This document shows positions 15,858-24,537 of a stretch of DNA of 35,956 nt, one piece after another. Numbering within the stretch: the stretch's first letter is position 1; each line of letters begins with the position of its first letter. The notes below the pieces were generated by a model, which was not told where the DNA came from, did no database searches, and saw nothing but the letters and a program-made list of their open reading frames with translations. This DNA comes from Nostoc sp. 106C (GTDB taxonomy: Bacteria > Cyanobacteriota > Cyanobacteriia > Cyanobacteriales > Nostocaceae): assembly GCF_002154725.1 (NCBI RefSeq), contig NZ_MTAW01000163.1, forward strand, positions 1-35,956. Direction: 5' to 3'. Made by a program: the position numbers and the translations under genes.

Positions 15858-18584
15858 ATGGTGAAAGCAACTAAATTGTCTCTGCTAAATGCAATCAAAT
15901 TTCCCAGGCGCAAGTTTAAATTTGTACGTCTGCTTTTGTACTTTCTTGTGGCTTTGCTGTGCAGCTTCAGTTCCCCAATAATGGCTGCGATTCCTACAAT
16001 CAACGCTGCTTCGCAACCAATAATTAACCAAATTGCTGCACCGACTTCCCAACTTCAACAGGGCAAAGAGCTTTATGATGCAGGTAGGTTTGCTGAGGCT
16101 GTGCAAGTTTTGCAGCAAGCAGTGAAAACATACCAAAATCAAGGCGATACTCTCAGCCAAGCAGCAACTTTAAGTAATCTTTCCCTGGCTTATCAGCAAC
16201 TCGCTCAATGGACAGAAGCCAAACAAGTAATTACAGAAAGCTTGAATTTACTGAAAGGACAACAAAATAGCCAAAGTCTTTTAGTATTTGCTCAATCCTT
16301 AGATATTCAAGGACGCCTACAATTAGCCACCGGACAAACTGAGGCAGCTTTAGCCACTTGGCAACAAGCAGGAAAAATTTATACTCAACTCAAAAATCAA
16401 AACGGCGTAGTTAAGTCGCTAATTAACCAAGCGCAGGCTTGGCGCAATAAAGGCTCTTATCGTCGTGCGGTAGAAATTCTGAAAGAAGTAAAACAGAAGC
16501 TACAATCGCAGTCAGACTCGCTAGAAAAAGTAGTGGGATTGCGATCGCTCGGCGATATGCTGTTGGTAATCGGGGATTGGGAAAATTCTCGCACGGCTTT
16601 AAAGCAAAGTCTAGAAATTGCCGGGCATTTGCAGTCGAACGCCCAGATGGGAGCCAGTCTTTTAAGTTTGGGAAACAATGCTCGCACACAGCAGCATATA
16701 TCAGATGCGATCGCTAATTATCAAAAAGCTGTAGAAGTTTCCCCCTCACCGCTAACGAAAGTCCAAGCACAACTAAATCTCCTTAGCCTACTAATCGAAA
16801 ACGGTCAATTCACAACGGCTAGAACTTTATTACCAGCAATTCAATCCCAACTTGCACAACTCCCCCAAAGTCGTACTGCTATCTACGCTCAAATTAACTT
16901 TGCTCAAAGCCTCAACAAATTGCTGAGTAACGAGTTGCAAGTACCGAGTAGAAATTCTCAATCAACACCTAGTCTTGAATACTCATCAATGAGTTCTCAA
17001 GGCTCCATACTCAAGATTGAATACTCATCAACTAGTTCTCAAGACGTAGCACAGCTACTCGCCAAAGCCATTGAACAATCCCGCAGTTTGGGCGACCAAC
17101 AAACAGAAGCTTATGCACTCTTGAGTTTAGGTCACTTGTATGAGGAGACACAACAATGGTCAGAGGCGCAAAAGCTGACCCAGCAGGCGTTAGTTTTGGC
17201 TCAAATGAGCAATGCACCAGAAATTGTTTATCGTGTGGATTGGCAGTTAGGCAGATTACTCTGGGCGCAAAAGGATCTACAAGGAGCGATCACAGCTTAT
17301 GATGCGGCAGTAGAAACACTCGAATTACTCCGGCGTGACTTGGTAGCAATCAATCAGGACGTGCAATTCAGCTTCCGCGACAGTGTAGAACCAGTCTATC
17401 GACAATCAGTAGAGTTATTGCTGCAATCCCAGGCAGGAAAAGCAGATAACAAAACATTAGATAAAGCCCGCCAGCGCATTGAGGCTTTACAATTGGCAGA
17501 ATTAGATAACTTTTTTCGAGAAGCTTGTCTTTTAGGTCAGAGTGTGGCTTTAGATAAAGTCGTAGACCAAGATAATCCTACCGCAGCCATTCTGTATCCG
17601 ATTATTCTTCCCGATCAGATCCAGGTAATTGTCAAAATTCCCCAACAACCCTTACGGCAATACAGCACCAAAATTTCCCAAGCAGAAGTCAACAAAATAT
17701 TGGTAGAACTCCGAAAAAATCTTGTCAATCCTGCTGCTACCAACGCCGTCAAAACTCAATCACAACAAGTTTATAACTGGCTGATCCAACCCATTGAGTC
17801 ACAATTGCAAGCAAAGCAGGTAAAAACCTTAGTGTTTGTACTAGATGGGGCTTTACGCAACTTACCAATGGCTTCTCTTTATGACGGCAAGCAATATTTA
17901 ATAGAGAAATATGCGATCGCTCTCAGTGTCGGACTCCAACTCCTAGACCCTAAACCCTTAGTCAAACAGCAAATCAGAGCGCTAACTGCTGGACTCACTC
18001 AGCCTCCACCAAATTTCCCCAATTTTTCACCGCTACCTGCAATTAAATCAGAAGTCGATTTAATTACCAAAGCCGGAATCTCCACAACCAGTCTCTGGGA
18101 TCAGCAATTCACTTCATCGGCACTAGAAAAAGAAGTTAATACCGTTCCCTTTAACGTGGTGCATCTTGCAACCCACGGTCAGTTTAGTTCCCGCGCTGAG
18201 AACACCTTTATCTTGGCTGCTGATGGTCCAATTAATGTTACACAATTCGACAGTCTGCTTCGCAGTCGAGATGAAAGCAAACCACAAGCCGTAGAACTAT
18301 TAGTTTTAAGTGCTTGTCAAACAGCAGCCGGAGATAACCGCGCTGCCCTTGGTTTGGCTGGAGCCGCAGTCAGAGCTGGAGCACGCAGTACTTTGGCATC
18401 TCTGTGGCAGATTGATGATGAATCAACAGCTATATTTGTCGGTGCTTTTTATCAACAACTTCAAGAAGGTAAAGTTACCAAAGCTGAAGCGCTTCGCCAC
18501 GCCCAGCTAAAATTGCTGCAACATCGCAACTACAATGCACCCAGCTTTTGGTCTGCCTATGTTTTAATAGGCAATTGGCTTTAG
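15858..18584 (+). CDS. TPR-CHAT caspase-like protease, exported
   Basis: A 908-residue protein. A basic N-terminus followed by a hydrophobic segment (about residues 22-44, LLLYFLVALLCSF...) is a signal peptide or anchor. Tetratricopeptide repeats cover about 65-345 and 395-500 (A..L..LG..Y......A). The CHAT domain fills about 590-908, with dyad His773 (HLATHGQF) and Cys820 (LSACQTAAG), followed by LASLWQIDDEST. CHAT proteases belong to the caspase-like clan CD. In other systems they are activated through their TPR partner and cleave a specific protein; the target here is unknown. A duplicated linker (about 373-396) interrupts the TPRs. It is followed after 571 bp by the DUF1822 gene and lies with two other CHAT genes. 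Confidence 0.92.
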   Translation: MVKATKLSLLNAIKFPRRKFKFVRLLLYFLVALLCSFSSPIMAAIPTINAASQPIINQIAAPTSQLQQGKELYDAGRFAEAVQVLQQAVKTYQNQGDTLSQAATLSNLSLAYQQLAQWTEAKQVITESLNLLKGQQNSQSLLVFAQSLDIQGRLQLATGQTEAALATWQQAGKIYTQLKNQNGVVKSLINQAQAWRNKGSYRRAVEILKEVKQKLQSQSDSLEKVVGLRSLGDMLLVIGDWENSRTALKQSLEIAGHLQSNAQMGASLLSLGNNARTQQHISDAIANYQKAVEVSPSPLTKVQAQLNLLSLLIENGQFTTARTLLPAIQSQLAQLPQSRTAIYAQINFAQSLNKLLSNELQVPSRNSQSTPSLEYSSMSSQGSILKIEYSSTSSQDVAQLLAKAIEQSRSLGDQQTEAYALLSLGHLYEETQQWSEAQKLTQQALVLAQMSNAPEIVYRVDWQLGRLLWAQKDLQGAITAYDAAVETLELLRRDLVAINQDVQFSFRDSVEPVYRQSVELLLQSQAGKADNKTLDKARQRIEALQLAELDNFFREACLLGQSVALDKVVDQDNPTAAILYPIILPDQIQVIVKIPQQPLRQYSTKISQAEVNKILVELRKNLVNPAATNAVKTQSQQVYNWLIQPIESQLQAKQVKTLVFVLDGALRNLPMASLYDGKQYLIEKYAIALSVGLQLLDPKPLVKQQIRALTAGLTQPPPNFPNFSPLPAIKSEVDLITKAGISTTSLWDQQFTSSALEKEVNTVPFNVVHLATHGQFSSRAENTFILAADGPINVTQFDSLLRSRDESKPQAVELLVLSACQTAAGDNRAALGLAGAAVRAGARSTLASLWQIDDESTAIFVGAFYQQLQEGKVTKAEALRHAQLKLLQHRNYNAPSFWSAYVLIGNWL

Positions 18585-18610
18585 GAAATTGGTCATTTGG
18601 CATTGGTGAA

Positions 18611-18648
18611 CCAGTGCATTGCGGGGTTCCCTCTGTTGTAGCAACTGG
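18611..18648. repeat. Palindromic intergenic repeat, copy 1
   Basis: CCAGT...ACTGG enclose TGCATTGCGGGGTTCC and GTTGTAGCA. The same layout recurs at 20242-20280 (CCACTGCGTTG...GGGTTCC...GTTGTAGCAAGTGG). It is a dispersed non-coding repeat. The 571-bp gap 18585-19155 also holds a MITE and a 98-bp repeat, and no gene. Confidence 0.6.
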
Positions 18649-18778
18649 TGAACCCGAAGGGTCATTTATCCAGGTTCAAGCATTTCTTCCTCATTCCCTG
18701 CATCCCTCTGCGTTTAAAAATGAAATTAAATTAAACAGCATTGCTTTCTAACAGAGCGATCGCTTTGCGAACAAATTA

Positions 18779-18858
18779 ATACCAACTTGAAAAATGATTG
18801 CGACAGATGGAAATCTGAAACGCTCATCCAATAGATGTTTCACAATCCAAAATGGTAT
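18779..18858. mobile_element. MITE-like element, copy 2
   Basis: About 80 bp, starting ATACCAACTTGAAAAATGATTGCGACAG and ending CACAATCCAAAATGGTAT. It shares its left 30 bases and its right end with the element at 14555-14654 but has a different core. It is a non-autonomous derivative with no coding capacity. Confidence 0.65.
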
Positions 18859-18903
18859 AACCTGTTCTCTTTGTTCCCAATACAGTTTAATGAAAAATCG
18901 TCT

Positions 18904-19001
18904 TATACCTTTTCTCTAAAATTTGGCTACAAATGAATCTTCCTGTCTCCCCGTCCCCACGTCATTCATCATCTGTTGTCTACTTTTAGAGAATTGTTAT
19001 T
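18904..19001 (+). repeat. 98-bp dispersed repeat, copy A
   Basis: It begins TATACCTTTTCTCTAAAA and ends CTTTTAGAGAATTGTTATT, so its own ends are short inverted repeats (TTCTCTAAAA). A near-identical inverted copy lies at 24395-24500. The only large difference is an 8-bp expansion in the G/C-rich middle. It is non-coding and MITE-like. Confidence 0.75.
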
Positions 19002-19155
19002 AAATTTATATTTCATAGAATGGAACAGAATTATGAATCAATTATGAAATCTTATTTTTGCTCCCCAAAACTTAATAATTCAACAATTTATGGCATAAAT
19101 TTTGAGAATGCGGCCGATATGTGTATAGCAGCATCGATCACTGGGAACTAAACCT

Positions 19156-20124
19156 ATGACTAACACCACCTATCAGCAAGATAATTTCGCTGTACCTTTA
19201 CCGATCGCTCAAGCAGCACGCACAACTGCTCAAACGTTTGCCAACCAGCAGCCTACTCCAGAAAAAGCAGAGCAAGTTAGACTGAACACCCTAGCTGTGT
19301 GGGTGGTGAATGAGTACTTGCAAATGATGGAAATTGCTACCAACCTCACAGCTAGTGATAGTTGGAACCCTGTGATGCGCCTGTTTGCGGATGTAGCGGA
19401 CTTAGATATGCCCACAGTTGGGCGTTTGGAGTGTCGCCCTGTAGGTATTTTTGAACATACCTGCTCTGTGCCCCCAGAAACTTGGGAAGAACGGGTAGGT
19501 TATGTAGTTGTGCAAATCGATGAATCTTTGCAAGAAGCAAAGTTACTAGGTTTTGTGCCTAGCGTCGCCGCAGAAGAACTACCTTTAAGCCAGTTGCAAC
19601 CCCCAGAAGCATTTATCGAACACTTAGGACAACTCAGGCAATCGCCAGCCAGCACTCTAGTGAATTTGAGCCAGTGGTTTGCTGGTATATTTGAATCAGG
19701 CTGGCAAACTATTGAAGCCTTGTGGAACTCTCAGGAACCTGGATTAGCTTATGCTTTCCGCAGTCCTGAGACTTTTGAACAACAAACTTCTAACCAGCTA
19801 GACGCAGTCACAAGAAGGGCTAAACTGCTTGATTTGGGAATCCAAATCGCTGACCAACCCCTAATGTTGATTGTTGAAATTAGCCCCCAAGCTGATCAAA
19901 AAACCAGCATTCGCCTCCAGTTGCACCCAACAGGTAATCAAATTTATCTGCCACTAGGAGCGCAATTGACAGTTTTAGATGATTCGGGAGCAGTATTTCT
20001 AGAAGCTCAAGCTCGAAGTGCAGACAATTATATTCAGTTGCAGTTGAGAGGCGATACTGGAGAGGCATTTGGCGTTAGGGTGGCATTGAATGATAGCAGT
20101 ATTACAGAACAGTTTGTGATTTAA
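19156..20124 (+). CDS. DUF1822 family protein
   Basis: A 322-residue protein recognised as DUF1822, a family seen almost only in cyanobacteria. Features include the early FAVPLPIAQAAR segment, the region LNTLAVWVVNEYLQMMEI (about 43-60), the GRLECRPV strand near 90, the GYVVVQIDESLQEAKLLGFVP block (about 113-133), and a C-terminal beta-rich domain (about 225-320). There is no signal peptide or membrane span, so it is predicted to be cytoplasmic. Its biochemical role is not known. From memory, DUF1822 genes often lie next to CHAT-CHASE2 genes, as here (194 bp upstream of one), which suggests a partner or adaptor. The start is ATG at 19156. Confidence 0.88.
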   Translation: MTNTTYQQDNFAVPLPIAQAARTTAQTFANQQPTPEKAEQVRLNTLAVWVVNEYLQMMEIATNLTASDSWNPVMRLFADVADLDMPTVGRLECRPVGIFEHTCSVPPETWEERVGYVVVQIDESLQEAKLLGFVPSVAAEELPLSQLQPPEAFIEHLGQLRQSPASTLVNLSQWFAGIFESGWQTIEALWNSQEPGLAYAFRSPETFEQQTSNQLDAVTRRAKLLDLGIQIADQPLMLIVEISPQADQKTSIRLQLHPTGNQIYLPLGAQLTVLDDSGAVFLEAQARSADNYIQLQLRGDTGEAFGVRVALNDSSITEQFVI

Positions 20125-20212
20125 AGGTGCAGCTACTTCCTCTCTTCGTCAGTAATTGGTGCTGAGGAATTTGATATTTTATACATATAGAGAAATCAAA
20201 GATTCAAAAAGC

Positions 20213-20296
20213 AAAATTCAAAATAGTCAGCCTTGATGGAGCCACTGCGTTGTGGGGGTTCCCGGCGTTGTAGCAAGTGGCGTGATTTTGAATTTT
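20213..20296. repeat. Nested inverted repeat containing palindromic repeat copy 2
   Basis: AAAATTCAAAAT (20213-20224) and ATTTTGAATTTT (20285-20296) are exact reverse complements. They enclose the palindromic repeat at 20242-20280 that matches 18611-18648. The whole could fold into a long stem just 22 bp before the CHAT-CHASE2 start. It may be a decayed mobile repeat or a hairpin acting between the two genes. Confidence 0.6.
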
Positions 20297-20318
20297 AAAT
20301 TGGAGCGTAGCGACTGTC

Positions 20319-22664
20319 ATGAGTAAGTTAGTAATCTTGAAATTTGCAGATGGTAGTTTTGAGCAAGGGTTTGGTGTGAGCCTGCAAATTGGTGAAGAAT
20401 GCGATCGCCCCGCCACAGAGATTACGGGAAAGCTACCTCCATGTCCGGAAATCCCGCTTTACTATAGTCACTGGCAATCTAGTTATCGACGTTTAGGTAA
20501 TGGTTACCGCTTAGATGCAGAGAAGGTACAGATAACTAATGTGTCAATGACACAAGACTGTCTAAATACATCCCATATTTTACGAGCACGCTTTAATACT
20601 TGGCTGCGCTCGGAGGAATTTCGTCCACTACGAGAGAAATGGCTGGAAAGATTAATGCCTTCAGACGAAGTGCGGGTAATTTTGCAGGCAGAAAATAGTC
20701 AATTACAGCGATTACCTTGGCATCTTTGGGACTTATTAGAACGCTATCCCAAGGCAGAAATTGCCTTGTCATCACCAAGCTATGAACGCATTCAAAAGCC
20801 ACGCATCCCCAACAAATTGGTGAATATTTTGGCCATTGTCGGTAGTAGTCAGGGAATTGACACCAAGGCTGACCAAGAACTATTGCAACGTTGTAAAAAT
20901 GCAGAAGTCTGTTTTTTGGTAGAACCAGAACGCAAGCAATTAACTGACCATCTTTGGGAAAAAAACTGGGATATTCTCTTCTTTGCTGGACACAGTTCTA
21001 GTCAGGGAAAAGATGGCAGTGGGCGAATCTATTTAAATAAAACCGATAGCTTAAGTATTAGCGAGTTAAAGTATGCTTTAAAAAAAGCTATTGAACGCGG
21101 CTTACAATTAGCAATTTTCAACTCTTGTGATGGATTGGGACTGGCACAAGAACTCGCTGATTTGCAAATACCCCAAATGATTATCATGCGAGAACCTGTC
21201 CCCGATCGGGTAGCTCAGGAGTTTTTAAAGTACTTTATCGGTAGCTTTGCAGGTGGTGAATCTTTATACCAGTCAGTGCGACAAGCGCGGGAACGCTTGC
21301 AAGGACTAGAGGATCGATTTCCCTGTGCGACTTGGTTACCTGTGATTTGCCAAAATCCAGCACAGCCGCCATCTACATGGGAGGGACTAACACGTGCTAG
21401 AAAACTAGTTAGCCCAAGTTCACCGCTGTTCAACAAACGTGGTTTTCAAGTAGCTTTATTCTCCAGTCTGATGATGACTGCCTTAGTTTGCGGCGTCAGG
21501 TTTCTGGGACTGCTGCAAAGTGTAGAACTGCAAGCCTTTGACCAGATGATGCGATCGCGTCCAGCTGAGGGGCCAGATCCCCGGTTGCTGTTAGTAACAA
21601 TTGACGATGCAGACTTGGCAGTGCAACGCCACAATCGCGAGGAGTTAAAAGGAACTTCTCTTTCAGATAAATCTTTGGTGCAACTGCTGCTCAAGCTGCA
21701 ACAATATCAACCCCGTGCGATTGGTTTAGATATCTATCGTGATTTTTCTGCCGAACAGCCAGATTTAATTTCTCTGCTTCAGCATACCGATAACTTAATC
21801 GGGGTTTGTAAGGGAAGTGATACCACAGAAAGTACTAAAGGCATTGCATCACCCCCAGAAATTCCCAAAGAACGCTTAGGATTCAGCGACTTTATTCACG
21901 ATCCCGATGGAGTTGTGCGCCGCCATCTTTTGTTCATGAGCCAAGAAGCGGCATCATTATGTAGTACGCCTTATGCACTCAGCGCCCAACTAGCATTCCG
22001 CTATCTCCTACCCTTAGGCATTCAGCCAAAGTTTACTTCCCAAAAGAATTTGCAACTTGGCAGTACTGTTTTACCACGTCTTTCGTCTCATGCTAGTGGT
22101 TATCAAAGCATTGATGCTAATGGCGGGCAACTTTTACTCAACTACCGTTCCACCAAAAAGATTGCCGAACAGGTAACGCTCACACAATTATTATCTGGCC
22201 CCATCAACCCCAACGCTATTAAAGACCGGATTGTGTTGATTGGTGTCGCCGCAAAAGGCGATTTCCCAGACTATTGGGCTACACCTTACGGAAATCAGTT
22301 AGACGCGCAAATGCCAGGAGTAATAGTACAAGCGCATCTAGTCAGCCAAATCCTCAGTGCGGTTTTAGATGGGCGTCCATTGTTAAGAGTTTGGTCACTT
22401 TGGGTAGAATTGTTCTGGATTTGGAGTTGGGCTGGTGTTGGGGGAGTACTAGCTTGGCGGTTGTCTTCTCTTTCTAGCTTGGTATTGGCAATAAGTCTTA
22501 CCGCTGGCGTTTTGTATTTATTTTGCTTTGTTCTATTAATTTGGGGTATTTGGGTACCTTTTGTACCGTCAGCTTTGTCATTCATAGGGACAATTGGTGG
22601 AATCACAATTCAAAATTCAAAATTTAAAATTCAAAATTCCAAATTAATCCGAGAAAATATTTAA
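20319..22664 (+). CDS. CHAT-CHASE2 membrane protein
   Basis: A 781-residue protein. The N-terminal CHAT domain (about 150-350) has the dyad His225 (FFAGHSSSQG) and Cys270 (FNSCDGLG), in the shorter CHAT form found before CHASE2. A membrane span (about 374-398) leads into a CHASE2 sensor domain (about 400-685; ELQAFDQMMRSRP, LLVTIDDADL, PRAIGLDIYRD, DRIVLIGV). Two or three spans follow at about 690-760. CHASE2 domains sit outside the membrane and sense unknown stimuli, so the CHAT protease would lie inside and be controlled by the sensor. No kinase or cyclase output is attached, so the CHAT is the likely output. The C-terminal tail (IQNSKFKIQNSKL) is encoded by an AAAATTC-type repeat. Ribosome site GGAG at 20302, rather far from the ATG. 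Confidence 0.92.
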   Translation: MSKLVILKFADGSFEQGFGVSLQIGEECDRPATEITGKLPPCPEIPLYYSHWQSSYRRLGNGYRLDAEKVQITNVSMTQDCLNTSHILRARFNTWLRSEEFRPLREKWLERLMPSDEVRVILQAENSQLQRLPWHLWDLLERYPKAEIALSSPSYERIQKPRIPNKLVNILAIVGSSQGIDTKADQELLQRCKNAEVCFLVEPERKQLTDHLWEKNWDILFFAGHSSSQGKDGSGRIYLNKTDSLSISELKYALKKAIERGLQLAIFNSCDGLGLAQELADLQIPQMIIMREPVPDRVAQEFLKYFIGSFAGGESLYQSVRQARERLQGLEDRFPCATWLPVICQNPAQPPSTWEGLTRARKLVSPSSPLFNKRGFQVALFSSLMMTALVCGVRFLGLLQSVELQAFDQMMRSRPAEGPDPRLLLVTIDDADLAVQRHNREELKGTSLSDKSLVQLLLKLQQYQPRAIGLDIYRDFSAEQPDLISLLQHTDNLIGVCKGSDTTESTKGIASPPEIPKERLGFSDFIHDPDGVVRRHLLFMSQEAASLCSTPYALSAQLAFRYLLPLGIQPKFTSQKNLQLGSTVLPRLSSHASGYQSIDANGGQLLLNYRSTKKIAEQVTLTQLLSGPINPNAIKDRIVLIGVAAKGDFPDYWATPYGNQLDAQMPGVIVQAHLVSQILSAVLDGRPLLRVWSLWVELFWIWSWAGVGGVLAWRLSSLSSLVLAISLTAGVLYLFCFVLLIWGIWVPFVPSALSFIGTIGGITIQNSKFKIQNSKLIRENI

Positions 22665-22716
22665 GGCGGGGCCAAAATTGTGGCTAGATTTCATCAGCTG
22701 ATTCCCCAGAAATTTT

Positions 22717-23508
22717 ATGAATTCACTTTTAAAAAGCATAAAACTGTCTTTAGTACTAGCTGTTGGTTGCACTAGTATGCTGGCTAACCAGACATTAATC
22801 TTGGCAGACTCAGCAACCTCTAGACAGCCTAGTAGTACAGCGAGTTTGGACACAACTATCCACTACAATCCACCGCAACCACCACCAGAACCGCCTCCCG
22901 GAGGTCGGGTTTTGGGCGGAGCCAAGCGAGGTACTTGTCCGCAGTTTAAACCTGAACTTACTGCCTTAGTACCGTTTACTCAAAAAACACCCACGTCCGT
23001 AGATGTTTGGGGTTTGACGACAGCGGCGCACCCAACTTTCTGGTTTTATGTCCCATTACCGAAAAATGCGGGGTATCCAGCTGAATTTGTGTTGCAAGAT
23101 GAAGCAGCAAACCCCATTTATCAAACTGCGATCGCTCTACCAGATCAACCTGGAGTCATAGGTATTTCTCTGCCTAAAACCATTTCGCCCTTGGCATTAA
23201 ACAAACAATATCGCTGGTTTTTCAGCATCTATTGCGACCAGGAAAAACAATGGCCCCCGGTTTATGTTGAAGGAGTAATTCAACGAGTAAACTTAAGTCA
23301 AGCGATCGCCCAACAGTTAGAAACAGCCAAACCTCAACAGCAGTCTGCTATCTATGCTCAAAATGGCATCTGGTACGAAACACTAACCACACTCGCACAA
23401 CTACGTCTGAAAAATCCTAACGATAGCAAGCTTCAGGCCGAATGGCGTGATTTAATCACCAGCATCGGTTTAAGTGACGTGGCAACGCAACCGATTGTCT
23501 CACAGTAA
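22717..23508 (+). CDS. DUF928 family exported protein
   Basis: A 263-residue protein of the cyanobacterial DUF928 family. It has an N-terminal signal peptide (about 1-31, LLKSIKLSLVLAVG...ILADS), a Pro-rich stretch (about 51-64), the family hallmark GRVLGGAKRGTCP (about 65-76), then a beta-sandwich-like body with the block TFWFYVPLP and YRWFFSIYCDQ. It is predicted to be periplasmic or exposed. Its function is unknown. The gene follows the CHAT-CHASE2 gene by 52 bp on the same strand and is likely co-transcribed. As an extracytoplasmic protein it could be a ligand or partner for the CHASE2 sensor, but this is inference from position. Confidence 0.88.
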   Translation: MNSLLKSIKLSLVLAVGCTSMLANQTLILADSATSRQPSSTASLDTTIHYNPPQPPPEPPPGGRVLGGAKRGTCPQFKPELTALVPFTQKTPTSVDVWGLTTAAHPTFWFYVPLPKNAGYPAEFVLQDEAANPIYQTAIALPDQPGVIGISLPKTISPLALNKQYRWFFSIYCDQEKQWPPVYVEGVIQRVNLSQAIAQQLETAKPQQQSAIYAQNGIWYETLTTLAQLRLKNPNDSKLQAEWRDLITSIGLSDVATQPIVSQ

Positions 23509-23593
23509 CTTTAGCTAATTCGGGCATTCATCTCACGCTCAAATTTACCTGAGTTTTGGAATGAATGCTCAGACAAAAATCAACTATAGCAGG

Positions 23594-23610
23594 AGGCAGA
23601 AGGCAGAAGG
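23594..23610. repeat. Short tandem repeat (GGCAGAA)
   Basis: Two and a half copies of the 7-mer GGCAGAA. It is one of several heptameric STRRs in this window and is typical of filamentous cyanobacterial intergenic DNA. Confidence 0.7.
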
Positions 23611-23693
23611 TAAAACTATTGCTATTCCTAGCATTCACGCTTTCAAAATGTCCTAACCTATGTGACTACGGCTATAAATGATTTAGAGCAGCA

Positions 23694-23783
23694 ATGAAAG
23701 CAATCAAAGTCATGGCAACCATTGATGAGCAAGGACAACTGACTTTAGCTCACCCCTCTAAATTCAAAAATGTTTTTGCTTAA
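23694..23783 (+). pseudogene. 29-codon remnant of a small cyanobacterial protein (antitoxin-like)
   Basis: The frame reads MKAIKVMATIDEQGQLTLAH and stops after 29 codons. From memory, small cyanobacterial proteins starting MKAIKVMATIDEQGQL... run to about 70-90 residues and are often annotated as antitoxin-like or unknown. Here the similarity ends after about 20 residues, so I read it as a truncated fragment. No toxin gene follows. Confidence 0.4.
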
Positions 23784-23795
23784 GTGTATAACAGC

Positions 23796-24359
23796 TTATT
23801 TCCCCAACCTAGGATACTGAGGACGACAAGGACTACCTAAGCAAACTTGCTCTGAGGGCATGGAACTAAAAACACTACTACGAGCGCCAATCACAGCATT
23901 CGCCCCAATTTCCACTCCTGGCCCAACAAAACAATCCGCCGCCACCCAGACCCCATTACCGATGTTGATACTCGCTGTTTTCAACCCAAAAGCCGGGTCA
24001 TGGATATCATGGCTACCAGTACAGAGATAAGATTTATGAGAAATTACGCAATGTTCCCCGATGTGAATCTCATCTAAACTATATAAAACTACGTCATCAC
24101 CAATCCAGCTATAGTCGCCAACGGTAACTTTCCAAGGATAGGTAAAGCGGGCAGTAGGTCGAATTAATACACCTTTGCCAATCCGGGCGCCAAACAGCCG
24201 TAATAATGTACAACGGACGTTATTTAACGGTTGGGGTGTCAGGGGAAAAGCGATCGCCTGCACAAACCACCACAGCAAAATATACCAACTGCGACGCCCC
24301 CGATCAAACCACGATTGATCATAGTTGCGTAAGTCTACAAAAGATTCGTCATTTGTCAT
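23796..24359 (-). CDS. hpsU: Hexapeptide-repeat acetyltransferase (WcaF-like, HpsU-like)
   Basis: A 187-residue left-handed beta-helix acetyltransferase of the WcaF/colanic acid type. It has the lead-in YILLWWFVQ...FPLTPQPLN, the RLFGARIGKGVLI entry, and hexapeptide turns from about residue 58 to 175 with a His-containing loop, GSHDIHDPAF, that fits the acetyl-CoA/acceptor site. It transfers acetyl groups to a sugar of an exopolysaccharide. It is the last gene of a minus-strand run with two glycosyltransferases. In hormogonium-forming cyanobacteria such a trio contributes to the gliding-motility polysaccharide. The hpsU name rests on resemblance and neighbourhood, not a search. Confidence 0.8.
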   Translation of the reverse strand: MTNDESFVDLRNYDQSWFDRGRRSWYILLWWFVQAIAFPLTPQPLNNVRCTLLRLFGARIGKGVLIRPTARFTYPWKVTVGDYSWIGDDVVLYSLDEIHIGEHCVISHKSYLCTGSHDIHDPAFGLKTASINIGNGVWVAADCFVGPGVEIGANAVIGARSSVFSSMPSEQVCLGSPCRPQYPRLGK

Positions 24360-24367
24360 TTGTAAAA

Positions 24368-24391
24368 GGGAACAGGGAACAGGGAACAGGG
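24368..24391. repeat. STRR, GGGAACA x 3
   Basis: Three tandem copies of the heptamer GGGAACA plus a partial one, directly beside the dispersed repeat at 24395-24500 and just upstream of the acetyltransferase gene. Confidence 0.8.
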
Positions 24392-24394
24392 AAT

Positions 24395-24500
24395 AATAAC
24401 AATTCTCTAAAAGTAGACAACAGATGATGAATGACGCGGGGACGCGGAGACGGGGAGATAGGAAGATTCATTTGTAGCCAGATTTTAGAGAAAAGGTATA
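24395..24500 (-). repeat. 106-bp dispersed repeat, copy B (inverted)
   Basis: The reverse complement of this stretch matches 18904-19001 almost base for base, apart from an extra 8 bp in the GTCTCC/GCGTCC-rich middle. The two inverted copies bracket the genes from DUF1822 to the acetyltransferase. Confidence 0.75.
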
Positions 24501-24537
24501 ATTTTGAATTTTTATTTCTCCCTCATCCCTACTAAAT

